From the NCBI GenBank assembly GCA_905178155.1, contig CAJINV010000018.1, forward strand, positions 192,479 to 256,478: a stretch of DNA of 64,000 nt. Reading direction: 5' to 3'. The notes below the pieces were generated by a model. That model did no database searches. It had not been told where the DNA came from and saw nothing but the letters and a program-made list of their open reading frames with translations. The number at the start of each line of letters is the position of its first letter. The first letter of the stretch is position 1. Shown here piece by piece: positions 1-12,900 of the stretch. Origin of the DNA: Amoebophrya sp. A120. Lineage: Eukaryota > Sar > Dinophyceae > Syndiniales > Amoebophryaceae. The translations under genes and the position numbers were made by a program.

Positions 1-975
1 TGCGCAACCTCCGTCAGTTCGGCCACCAGTTCGTGCTGGCTGCGTTCGCCCGGGACGAAAAACTGGCCGGACGCGACGGTCGGAACGTTCACGAATCCGT
101 TGTTTCGCATCATCTCGTCCATCCAAAGGCGCCACTCGTTGATATTCCTGTACTTGCCCGCGAAGAAGAAGTTCAAATAGCGATCCACATTCCGGCTGCC
201 CACAAGTTTCAGTCTCTCCGACTCCGGATCTTGGCCCTCGCCTTCATCGTTTGTCCGCTTCCGGTAGTGCTTCCCAGCACCGCGGCGGACGCCGGAGGCC
301 CCGTAGGAACCCGTTCCATACGTGACAAAGTCGTCAGAAATTTGCAGGTCGCGCACGTCGTCGTTTTGCGCCAGGTAGAGTCCGGAAGCCCTTGTGTTTT
401 TCCCCGTATTACCCGGCAGGTCTTTCACGTCTTCAATCGAGCCATACCTCGGGTCTAGGCTTTGCAAGCCGGTTTTCAGGCGCTGCTTGTCCTCGCGGGA
501 GCCGAGGTAGTCCTCGTAGACGAGACTGCCGCCAACGTTGTGCCGCTTGTCCGTGTAGTAGTCTGGGAACCACTGTCTGTCTTGGTCCGACACCCGCACT
601 TGGTGCTTCCGGTTCGACTCGTCGCCGTCCTCGCTAAAATGCTCGAAGGAGTACTTGGTGTGCCAGCCCGGCGCCTGCATGAAGAGCGTCTTTTCCGATA
701 GTCTGTGCAGGGCGTCTTTCGCCTTCACCGCAACCCGCAAGCGCTTCTCGATCCCGTAGGCAGACTGCGCTAGCTTGTCCTCGGGCGAGAACCTGCCGAA
801 CGCCGCGTTGCTGTTAGTGAAGGCCTTGGACAGCATGAATCGCTGCATCAGCTCCCGCTTCACGCGGTTCTCTTCCCGCCGCTGCATTTTTCTGCGGAGA
901 AAGAAGTTCTTGCGCATGCCCACGTCGATCAAGTGGAAGGTCTGCGTCGCGGAAATTTCGCTGCAGATCTGCTTT
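1..975 (-). CDS. Exon (3'-most in window), continues past position 1
   Basis: One frame is open from the intron tip at 975 to the window edge, about 325 codons. It begins near KQICSEISATQTFHLIDVGM, then has a very basic helix (RRKMQRREENRVKRELMQRF). A Tyr/Gly-rich part (TYGTGSYGASGVRRGAGKHY) and NINEWRLWMDEMMRNNGF follow. The other two minus frames are broken by stops. No family recognised. Confidence 0.75.
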
Positions 976-3900
976 TATCAAATGCAAATATGTCTGGGTC
1001 CCATGGAAGAGTACACGACTTGTCATGCTTTTTGCAGACCACACACTCGGTCTGGAATGAGATTTCGCGAGACAGACCTTAATCATGAGTATCCCGCATT
1101 AGTAGAAATCAACCTTTTATTGCCCAGCAAGGAGTGAGCAGCTTTATTTGGCGTTCCTGCAACTACTTACCCAAATCTTTTTGTAATCGGGATTTTTTCG
1201 CATGACAGGTTAAAACTCCAGACCCAGACTACATATTTGCAATGCATAGCTTCTGGTGTTTTTCCATTCGAAGGAGCTCGCGCACGCGCTGCAGGGTGAT
1301 AGGGTCGAAGTCCGTCAGTTCGCGCTTGTCGATCGCGCCTTCGTCTTGGTGCTCCAGAATCAACAGGTTGTACGCGCTCTCCTCCTGGTTGCTGCGCCAT
1401 TTGCCCTGGTTATGTTCCTTCAAGTTGCGCGAAATCGGTTTGCACAGCTTGTCGTAGATGTGACCAAAGAAATCGTTCAGCTCGTGTCGGCTGCGCGCCC
1501 AGAATCCGGTGTCGGCAGTCTGCCAAACAGAGAGGAGTGCGTGGAAGGCATCCGCATACTCAATGTGGTACATGACATCGCGCATGCCAACCCGGGGGTT
1601 TTATGGTCTTCGAAAATTTGAAGTGCATCCTTGTTTCAGTTTCTACCCGTGATTTAGTACGTGCTGACTTCATCGCAGCTTTCGTAGCAGTTTCCGTGCA
1701 AGAGCTGTGCCACCATATGTTCTCTTTCCGAAGTATATCTTTTGTTTCTTTGCAACCAATAGGACATCCGGATACACAAAAATGGCAATAGCTCGCCAAG
1801 CCAATTCGTCTCACGGGTAGAGACAGACACACAGAAACTCAATTACAACAAATTTTTTGTGATACCCGATTCTGAACGGCTCCGATCGAGCGCGGCGGAG
1901 TGACAACGTACGTCATATGGCTGTTGTCGGGACGAATTATAAATCTTGCTACTCTGTCGGCGGGTGGCTCGGTAACGTACATGAAGGCGTCGGCCGCGAG
2001 GCGGAACATGGAGACCAGGTTGCTCTCGCTGTGCTGCTCGTAGGCCGACCGGGCTGCGTGGACGGAGCCAAACGGAATTGCCGGAGGCAGGAGCTGCATT
2101 CGCTCGCCCGCTCGCAGAAATGCCTCCGGGGGAGACAGCGCGTGTTCCAAATTGCGCAAGAAGTCGCTTTGCAAGTGCGGCGACACGTCGGTCACGGCTT
2201 GGATTTGCGCCGCAGCCGCGTCCTCGTTCTGTCCTCGTCCCGCCTTGCTGACGAACTGTTCGCGAATCCAGCGGAAAATCGGCGCCAACACGGTTTGCTG
2301 CAGCATCTCCTCCGTTTCGGTTTGCATCGCGATGATCTTGGCCAGAATGCGTTTGCCCCGCAACAGGAAATCGGTCGCGGGGTACATGCGTTTCAGCGTT
2401 CGATACTGTGGGTGCGACGCGATCGGGTAGGTCACGTCCCGGCAATCCTTCGTGCGCAGACCGGCGTTGAACCCGCTGTTGTGCATCTGGGTCACGGTTT
2501 TCTTTTTCTTCTTCAGTTCCGCCTCGATTTCCTGGGGCGTCATGTTCGGGTCCAGATTCGCCGCTCTCCCGGCACGCCGCTTTTCTTCGTCGCTCGCGCC
2601 GGCCCCCGTGGCAGACTCCGTTCCCTGCGGCAGGAAACCATCCACAGCCATGTCGTCGCCGTCGAGGCCGAAGTTGAAAAATTTCGGATCATCCGCCAGC
2701 CGCTTTCGCGGAATCCGGCGCAGCCGCCAGGCCTCGTGCGCCTTGGCCTTCCACCGCTGCTCGTCTTGCCACTCCTGGTCTAGCCAACTCTTGTACCGCG
2801 CCGCGGTCAAAAGCCGCTCCGTGTCGAAGCTGTCGTCGTGCAACGCCACCGCGTATCAATGGCAAATATCTCCTCTGGGTCTGGAAGATGAAATTTGTAA
2901 CGCTAAGACTGAAAGTAGTACGAGTAGTGCAGGCGATCATGCACAGATTCCAATAGGCAGGGAGGCCGCATGCCAACAAGTTTCTGACCACCTGCCATGT
3001 CTTCAGTGCTGTGGTCACATCCGATTAATAAGCCCACATGACTAGTACAAATGGCGCGCCGTTTCTGTGCTGACAAACAAATGGACACTGCTTCGCCATA
3101 TCAGGCATAGACAGGCTTTGCTACAACTTTTATTCATATTGATTCTCCCCTGCTAGCAGCCAAGCAAGACAAACGCACACCTACACATCCGGTCAGACCC
3201 AGATCGACATTCGCGGTGCCTACGGCGACAAACTCAATCGCCGTCTGCAGGGCCTGATACTCCTCCGCGGAAATTTCGTGCGCGGCCTCGACTTCCTTCT
3301 GCGCGGCCTCCACCAACTCGTTGCTCTGCTTCAGGCGGTCCTCGAGTTCCTTGCGCTTCGGGTCTTTCTCCGTGGTCTCGGATTTCAACACCTCCAACTG
3401 CTGCTTCAAGGCGTTGCGCTCCACCTGCTTGGCCGACATGCGCAACTCGGCGTCAAACTTCTTGTCGCGGATCATGCGTGACTGCGGAAAAAACTTCTCA
3501 GCGTTTAGCACCGTGGCGTGCTTTAGGCACTCGCCGACGGAGACGTGGTCCTCCTGGCTCTGCTTAATCATCGCCTTGTAGTTCTGAATCGGCGACTCGT
3601 ACTGCTTCCGCTGGTACTCGTGATCGTGGACCAGGTCGCTCTCGATCTTCCGGGGGTTCCTCGTGTTGTGCTGAAAGTTAACGTGGAAGTACCCAAACAC
3701 CCCGCGGTCCTCGTGCGTGTCGCGGGGCAACGTGTGGATGCGCAGGTCTTCAACTGGTGCACCCGCAGAATCTTCGCCGGCCTTCGAGGCGTTCGCGGCG
3801 GCCTCGGCCGCAGCTTTCTCTGTCGCGCCGTCGCCCTTTTTTCCAGCAGCTGCCTCAACAGCCTGCTGGAGTCCACCAAATCCGCCACCTGCGAAAAAAA

Positions 3901-6900
3901 TGCCGGCACCCAGACCTGCGGCTTTTCGGGCTCCGGTCTCAGCTTGCTGGTAGCCTTGCACGAACCAGTCCTCGTTCATTTCCGCAAATTCCTCCCCCTC
4001 CGATGCTGGAACAATCCCGAGCCCAGCGAGGGCGTTCTCAACACCCGGAACACCAAATGTGCTTCCCAGGAAGCCAGCGAGCTTCCCCATCCCTTTGCCG
4101 AGAAGGCCCGGAAGCAACGCCTTCTTCTCGAACCGCAGCCGGTCGTAGCCGGCCCCGATGCGGTAGCGGATCCAAATGCCCTTCTTTGTCATGTACGGAT
4201 TCCGCGTGGATGCGGGGTGCTGGTCGGCTTCGTCCAACTCCTCGCCAATCTTGTCCCCCCGCTCCTGGAGCAGCTGGTCGACCAACTTTTTCGTTTGCGC
4301 CCGCGGAAGCATCACTTTCCGCAACTTCCCCTCAGTCACGATGGACGGATCGTTCCGGGTGGCCACGCGGCTGAAGCTATACCCGTCAGCACCGCCACGC
4401 CGGCTGTTCCCGGTGTACACCTGGTCCGTGGGCCAGGAGCCGCCCGTCGCGGGAAACCGGGCGAACAGACCGTTTTCCATGCCGTCCATCTCCTTCAACG
4501 TGGACACATCGACAACGGACGCGAGAGTTTCATGTGCGGCCATTGCCTCGATGGACTTGCGCCGCCGGCGCTTATCCTCGTTGACGCGCACTTGTTGTTG
4601 CTGCTCGCTCTCCCGCAGCATCCGTTCCTCCTCCTGTTGGGCCTGCTTTCGGGCGTACCAGGCACGGGCCTTGTCCATGAGATCTTCTTTTATGCATATG
4701 AAATTCATGTTCTCGGTGACACCTTCGGGAAAAATGAAAGACGACCACACTTGTTTCGAACTACAAGGATGGACCACATGAGTCGTATATCATTACCGAG
4801 CTGCAGGTCGGTCGTATATTAAGTGGTGATGCTGTACTAGTGCAGCATTCCCTTTCCACCAGGCCGCAACACAATAAATCTCATTCACATTTGATAATGC
4901 GCTTTTTTTCATCTTTTTCGTCTGCAAGTTTTTGAGCAAGGGCTGCATTGAGCTGAAACGTGTCTAGCTCCGCAACGTCCCGCAAGTCCTCGTCCATGAG
5001 GCCAATCTCGTTCTCCGACTCGTCGGTCATGCCCTGCACCTGGCTCGGCACCACGGTCCGCAAGAACGCGGACACCGGGACCGTTCTGTGCTGGTGGAAT
5101 TGCCACGCGAGATTCGCGTCGTTCCACTGCAGGCGGCCGGTCGCCTCATTGAGCCGCAGCTGGTTCGCGGAAAAGTATTCCGGGTACTCGCCCATCTCGT
5201 GCGCCATTTCGAACCACACCTTCGCCTTTTCTAAGCCGGTGATCAGCGCGTCAGCCGCTTCGAGCACCTTGTTTTTGAACTTGTAAATCTGCTCGCTGTG
5301 CTGGTAGCTCGCCGTGGCCAGGGCAGACTTCACGATTTTGTTCGCCTGCATCAGCATTCGCAAGGTTCGCGACGTGCCTTGTAGCACGGCGTCAGACAGG
5401 TCGAGCGCGATGTCGCCCTCCGACTCCACGATGGAGTTGTGATCCCCGTCCCCCTCATAGGCGTCATCCGTGTCGTCTAGCTTGTGCGGTTTTGCAGGTT
5501 TTTTGCTACTCGGATTTGCCGACCCCGCTTCTTCCAAATCACTTGGGTCATCATCGTCCTCGGATTCCATGTATCCATTGCAAATATGTCTGGGTGGTCC
5601 TCAGGAAGAATGCACTTGTTTGTTATGCATGTTTCGGATCAGGCAAATGGTTTCTGATGGAGGCAAAAGCATCACAGGTTTTGAGCACGCCTGCTCTTGA
5701 TGCCTGTCCCGCATGAGAACCTTCCTACTTGCGTACCAAAAAATGGCCAGCGTTTGACGCTCATGCAACACAAATTTTTGTGTGTTCCAGAGTTTGCATC
5801 ACAAGTTCCCAATTCTTCCAGACCCAGACATATTTGCAATGCATACCATGCTTGGCAACCCCAGTTTCTTCCGGCGCAGGGGGTTCAACGGCTCCGCCTT
5901 CATTGCCGTATCCGGCCCGCTATGCCTTGCAAAAGTATCGTACTCGTAGTAATTGCAACTATGCATTACAAATCTCCATCCAAAGGTAAAACAGCATGAC
6001 AAATTCCATTTGTCATGCTGAGCGAACTTGTAATGCAATTACTACTAATACGAATACGATGCTTTTTCACAGGATACCCACCCTGCCGCTGCGTGAAGTA
6101 GGCGACCGCCGCTTGATCCAAGAATTGGAGCGCTTTTTCCCCCCGTTGCACAACAGCTTTCTCGAAGTCGGACTTCGACGAGTGCTCCTCAATCTGCTCG
6201 AATAAGTTCGCTGTTTGTTGCAATAGCTGCTGCGTGTCTTGCACACTCGCGCGTGCGGTGTCGTAGTAGCCACGGCGAATCTGCAGAATTTCCGAGTTCG
6301 TTGTCCCACTGCCGGACGGAAACTCGGCGACATCGGGAAGACGTTCGATACTGCCGTGCTGTCCCAGCCTCTCGTTCCGCCTGCGGATTTGCCAATTGCG
6401 GTTCTGGTACGGCTGGCGATCAGCACCGCTCCCGTCTAACAACGCCTCGATCGCAATGCTGCCCTCGTCGACAATTTCAATCTCGTCATCCACAGTGAAC
6501 CAGTTTTGGCTCGGGACTGCGAGAAACGGATGGAACCGCTTGTGCTGCTGCGAGAACTGTCTCATTTGCTCGCGACCTGCACTGCCGGCAACGAGACCGG
6601 CAACTTCCTGGGCTTCGAAGCTCGTGTACGCGTTTATGAACGTGGTAGCCGAGGAACCGGGGGCCTTCAGCCAACCGCGAATGCGCTGTTTCTCCTGCTG
6701 AAGTAGCAGCAATTCGTCGTCCGGGTGGGTAAATTTCCCGCGGAACGCGACGCGGGTGTCAAACAGGGGCTTGCCATCCACGAGAATCTGCGCAAACGTC
6801 CCTTTGCGCAACACCTTGTCCCCGCCGAGCGTGGCAGCATTGGCGCCCATCGCTTCCTCACTCAAATGTTCGAGCTGCGCCTCGGTGATAAGGTCGCGCG

Positions 6901-9900
6901 TTCGCTCGTCCTGCCCAATCCGGGAGTTCAAGTGCCGCACTGCAGCCGGATTCCCGTCCAGCACCGCTTTCGTGGCTTCCACTTCCACGATTGCAGGGTT
7001 GTTCTTCATTCGCTGCTCTAACAGCCACTGTGCCCGTGCCCGGACCCGGACCTCGTACAGCTGCCACAGTTTGTGGATCCGCGCTTGCACCCAATTCAAC
7101 TGTTGGGTGATGCCAATCGCGAGTCTTCGCGTCCCGCGGGCGGTGCGGCGTGCCAAAATGGCCGCAATGGGATTCACCGCCCCGTGCGCGTCCGCGAGTT
7201 GCGCGGTGGCCGCTTCGATGGTCGGGAACTCGACGGAGTCACCAGCCAATTCCGCGTTTTCTTCCGTTGCCGCGTGCGCGTAATACTCGTTGCTTTTCTT
7301 GAAATACGCTCGCACCACCATCAAGGTCAGCGGGCAGTCCGCTTCGTTCCCAGACGCGGCGTTCGGGCCCAGGATGTAGGCTTTGAAGAGCTTAAACAGC
7401 TTTTCTCGGTAGGCGATTTCCAATTTGTCCACATCCACGAGGAACAAATGCGACATCGACTGCCCCAAATTTGACATCAAAAACGCAGCGATCGGCAGGA
7501 ACTTCGCCCGATTCAAATGCTGGTTGAACGCGAGGAACCGCTTTGCGATATGCATTGCAAATACGTCTAAGTGGTCTACTGGAACAAAGGCGCAGACTTG
7601 TGATGCGCATTTCAGAACACGTAAGGTAGATCTGTCATGCATGGACAGCAGAACCAAAAGTACTTAGCCGTTGCCCACTTCCTGATTGTCGCCGAGTGAG
7701 GCAATGAATTAATTTGCCGTGAGGAGTAGGCATTGTAACCCCTTGTCAAGAACAACCTAAACCTGTGAACATGCTAGGCCGATTACTATGCCAGACCTTC
7801 TGCGTGATGCAAAAACAGCATGGCAACAATGATCTGCATTCTACTTGCTTCCAGACCGAGATCGATATTTGCATTGCATACTCGATCTGTTCGGACAGTG
7901 TGGGCGGGATAAAGAAGTTCGCTTGATTCCTCGGGTTTTCTTTCACTTGGACCGCCGTTTGCAGCTGGGTGGCGTCAACCAGAGCGACCAAGTCACCATT
8001 TCCCTCGTGCGATTTGTCATCCGGGAGGCGCGCCTGGGCGTGTTTCACCACCTGATCCAGACTGACCGCGGTGTCAAGGACCTCTTTCTCTAGCGTATCC
8101 AAAGCCTGCATCATTTGCTTTTGGCTGTTGCCATCCGGCTTCACGACTGGGCTGGCGTTTTCGAAGACGCCCAGGTTCGGGATCGCTGGCACCTCGTCGG
8201 TATGCATTGCAAAAAATATGTCTGGGAGGTCTGGAAACTTCTAATGCTGAGTTGTGAATATAGTGAATGGTCTGTAATGCACAGCCAAGCATGAGAAATA
8301 TTTGCGGGGCCTGGTGTTGCGTTTTCCGCATGACAAACTGCGTTTTTGCATGACAAGCAAAAGGGTCTGCTCTTCTTCGACACGCATCACAGACTTTTCA
8401 GTCATGCCAGACAAGCATGACAAACCATGCAGCCTTCCAGGCCCAGACATATTTGCATTTGATAGTCGAACACGTCTTTCAACACATTCGTCAGCATGTA
8501 GTCCAGCAGCGCCTTGGCGAAGATCTGGCGGTGCACGGTTTGGTGCAGAGAGAGGCGCTCCGCGATGATCGCATTCAGATATCCGAAGCAAAAACGTCCC
8601 CACCCCATAGTCAAGTTCGGAATCTAGCAACACAAGTCGCCAAGTTTTGGGAGCTGTGCATGACAAGTTTTCCTCTACAGTGTAGTGCTGGTTGGCAAGG
8701 GAAGCCACATGAGAGAGCCATTTTCTCATCCTGTTTGCAGCATTACAAATGCCAAAACACAAATGGAAACGCCTCTCATGGAGCTGCGCATTACAAATCG
8801 GTTCCTGTCCTCGTTGCGCATTTGCATGACAACTCTCACCCAGGTGGGAACGTCTTTACTCAGGATATCAGATTCAGGATGTTCAGCATCTCAGCGGGTA
8901 GGAGATCAGAAATGTTCTCGTCGAAGCCGCGCAGAAAATGTTCCGTCTTTTCCGAAATGTCCATTACGCACTGCTTCGTCATGCCAGACATCTCACCCTG
9001 CGCGGAGACAAATTCGCGTTCGAGATTTTTTCGCAACTCATTGTCCTCGTTGTCCCTCTGTTGCTCGGCCGCATGTTTCTGTTCCGCCTCCTTCTGCGCT
9101 TTATTCGCTTCCAGCAGGTCTGTTTTCACACCTCCACCACCTGCTGTCGCGATGGACGACATGGACGACAGCGTCGGGGGCTTTCCCTTCATCATATTCG
9201 ACACAACACTCATCTTCGTCATGGCTGTGCCCAGACCGGCCTTCGCGGCGTCAAACCCGATTTTCGCTTTTTCTGCATACGCTTTTCTCGCGGTCGCGAC
9301 AAAGGCATTCGCTGCACCCTGTGTGCCAGTAGAGGGATCTGAATTAACATCTCCTGCTGGAGGCGGGGCGCCACCACCACCGGTCATTTCGGTCATGACA
9401 GCCATCATGCCTGTCGCGACGTTGGTCTGCTGGTTGATCATGTGCTCTAGCCCCCCATCGATCTCCGTCCACGCGTGCTCATCGTTGTTCTCCGCCAAAT
9501 CGTTGCCGTGCACACGCATCATCACCTTCTGGTAGTTCCCCTCATCCTTCTCATACGTCCGCAAAAACATTTCGCACTCGAGGTACTTGCTCCTGACCCC
9601 CATTTTCCACTTCTGCAACAGAATGTCCACCTCCGCGGCCACGGAATGGTGGGCTTGCTGCTGGAAGTTGACCGTCCAGCGGCTTTGGTCCGCGTACAGG
9701 TGCTCAAACAGCGCGGATTGCCGCTGGAACCGCGCGAAGGGGTTTATTGCAATTTCAGGGTTGTATTGGTCGTTACCTTGGTCTCCAGCAGCAGCATTCG
9801 CAGCCGCTTTTCCCCAGGCGTAATCCGGATCGAGCGACGGCGCTCCTTTCGGTAAAGACATCAACACGTTCATCGTTCTCACTGCGGTCAAAGAAAACCG

Positions 9901-12900
9901 CCAGGTTTCCGCCAAAAGGGATTTCAACTCGTAGTTCCACAACCGCTTGCTCCCCGTCACGACCACCTGCGCCAGCCAGATCTGCACCTTCTCTTTCGTG
10001 ACTTCCATCACCGATTTCGCAGACCCGTTGATGCGCTTCTCGATCTTCCTCTGCTCCTTTTTGTCCAACGCCATGGGGTCGCTGTTCTCGTCAGCGTAAG
10101 TGATCAACTTCGTGATCAAATGGGCGAGAAATTTGGGGTGCGCGTCCCGCGCGATGAACTCATCCGCAGTGGTGAGCTGTTCCAAAACGACCACGGCCGG
10201 GGTGTGGAGCATAGCTTTGAAATTCGTCCAGTCGTCAGCGCTTGGGCCTTTCCGCGCCCCGTCCAAGTACTCGACAAAGTCAATGATCCGCTTCCGCTCC
10301 ATCAAAACCGGGTGCCGCTGCTCCCCGGACGCGAGTTTCCGCAGCGATCTGTCGTTCCGCTTCACTAAAACGTCCGCGGCCAGGAACTTCGCGTCGCTCA
10401 TCCGAAACCATTCGTCCTCATTTTGCCGGTCTTGGGCATTGGGATCGTTTCTGATCAGGTCCGGATGGGGGAACACTCGTTCGCAGATCTTTGTGCGGAG
10501 CTCGTCGTTCTCGTGGCGGGTGTGCAGCGTGACGAACTGGGCAGTGAAGCGGTTCAACGCGGTTTCGACCCGGTCCCGCATTGTCTGCTCGATCGCCTCC
10601 GGGATGATCTTTTCCAGCAAATCTTTCTTAAACAATTTCGTCCGCGCCTCTGCGATCCTCTGGCTTTTCGCGTTCATCTTGCCCATCATGGTCATCGCGT
10701 TGTTCATTTGGTTCGGTGCCGCGTTCGTCGGACCGGTGTTACCCGCAGTAGTTGTACTGCGTCCTCCGCCGGTTATGCTACTAGCTGCCCGGCTGGCCAT
10801 GCCAGTAAGACCCGAAAGCACACCCCCGCCTCCGCCCCCTTGCTCTTGCTGCTGACCGGCCTCGGCTCTGGCCCTGGCTTGGTCGGCGTCCATTTCGGCC
10901 TGGAATTCCCGCGCGATCTCCGCAGATTCGTGCTGGAAAGCGGCATCGAGGAACTTGAAGGTGCGGTGCTTTGTCATCAGGTACTCTTCTAAGGTCGAAA
11001 CCAACTTGTCTAGATACATGTCGAGCTCCATCTTTGGCTTCTTCACCAGCTGATCGAGCAGGGCCTCGTTCTTGCCGCGCACAGTATCTTCAGCCGTTTT
11101 TTCGCTCAAAACCGTTTTCACCACTTCCTCCAGTGCGGCAGCCCAGAATCGAGGTTGGATCTCGGGCATCGCGGTCGTCGCAACCGGGATGTTTTTTATC
11201 CGTTCGTAGCCAACCAGTCGGAGGTTTCTCTCAACATGGAATCCGGAGTGAAACCACTTCAAAAAATTCATGGTCAGTTTTTCTTCGTCCTTTTGCACAT
11301 CCGTCAAAGCACACTTCTCCTGGATCTGGGAAATCGCTTCCAGGATTTTCTCTGCCCACAAATTCATGAACCATTTTTCTGAACTTGGCAGCAATCCGAA
11401 GTCTTCCACCCTCGCGACAGCACCGACTGGCATTTTGGACGGGTCGAAATCGCCGTTTTCATCGCGATACCGGAGGTTTTGCGGTTCCTGCTCCATACCG
11501 ATTGCAGCGGTGGGTTGACTAGGTGCAGGTTGTTGACTCGCGGCAGCTTGCGGCTCCCAGTCGCTGTGGACGTCGTGGAATCCTTCCTTCTCCACTTCCA
11601 TGGCAAGAGTGCCCAGCGCTGACGGCGCAAGCTGAGAACCGGAAGTAGTAGAGCCATGAAGATTCTGCGCATATTCATTCGCCGGCGGCAACAACGGCAC
11701 CGGGTTCAGTTCCGCGTAGCGCTGGCCGTCTTCGCGGCACTTGACCACGATATGCACTGCAAATGTTCTTTCTGGGTCCTCTGGAACATATTCATTGGGA
11801 GTTTCTCCTTAGGCAGTAGATTCTACATGACTACGACCATCTGCGATGTTAGTGACGCATGCTCCAGCATCACAGGTCATAACATAGCGAAGCCGTGCTC
11901 ATGTTGCCGATACTGCATCTTCAGAACTGCCCTCTACTCCGGAGGTTGGCACAGGAGTCTGAGTTCGATATTTTGCTGCTCATGCAATACAGGTTTTTGA
12001 AAAATGTTGATCGAAGGTTAGCAGGGTTAGCTTCAGAAATTCCATTCTTTCCAGACCCAGACCACATATTTGCAAAATGCATACACAAAGTACTTGTAGG
12101 AATTTGTCGCTTTTGTCAGAATCGTGTCTACCGAAGCCTGCAGGGAAATGATATCGACATCTGCGTCCAAACCGTAGCTGTGGTCATTCTTATCCGCCAC
12201 GCGGGTGCCGGATTCTTTGTTCTCAAAAATTCCGCGGAGCGCGCTCGTCGTGCCCGCGACCGTGTGTTCCATCTGCTTGCGGCAGCTGGTATCCCACAGA
12301 AAAAAGCAGACAGGGCATGTTTGCAATGCAAAAGCAAATAGACAGAAAAATCCCTCATGGGCCACCCCATAGCATGCTAATTAGGATATGCAACACATAT
12401 TTTTTTGTATTTTTGCATTACAAATGTGACCTGATTGCTTTTTTCTGTGTGATAGCTGGTCCGCAGCGTCTCACTATCCTCCTTCCGGATCACTTCTAAC
12501 AATCTAAACACCTCGTCTTGGTTGAACGACCGCCAGCTGCCCTGCATGTCGTGCAAGTCCGGCATCAAGTTTGTGTCCAACCGGGTGCCCGTCACGGATT
12601 TTACATCGTAGTTGCAAGGGACCAAAAGCATTTTTTTCAAAATACCCGCCGCCTTGTAGAATTTCTGCACCAAGCCGGTCGTCATAGTCAAGTGCCTGCT
12701 GGCTTCCGCCGACTCCTCGGAGTTCGCCGCGTTTCCGTTCTGCCCCCCGGATTTCAGCGTCAACTCCGTCCCGATGCAGTCGACGTACTTGTTGACTTCC
12801 ATGTGGAAGCGGAGGTTGTTCAAAATCTTCGAATTGTCGAACAACGCCGCCTTCAACTTGCCCGAGTTCGTCTTCGGCTGCTTGCGGTCCGGCCGCCTCG

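Noticed and set aside
976-1248. Canonical GT-AG splice sites at introner ends
   Set aside because: Some families contain GT or GC near the left end, but no AG lies at a matching position on the other end and the frame arithmetic does not fit.
966-1250. Regularly spaced near-identical repeats as a possible CRISPR array
   Set aside because: The repeats are inverted pairs at intron ends in a eukaryotic gene, spaced by exons of very variable length, with no leader or cas genes.
462-4822. Long plus-strand open frames opposite the exons
   Set aside because: They mirror GC-rich minus-strand codons, have Arg/Pro/Ser/Leu-biased composition, and stop inside exons; the minus frames run from intron tip to intron tip.
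4691-4896. Intergenic gap separating two genes
   Set aside because: The flanking exons join in frame with an A-like tip, and the block is too short and decayed to support a promoter or terminator.
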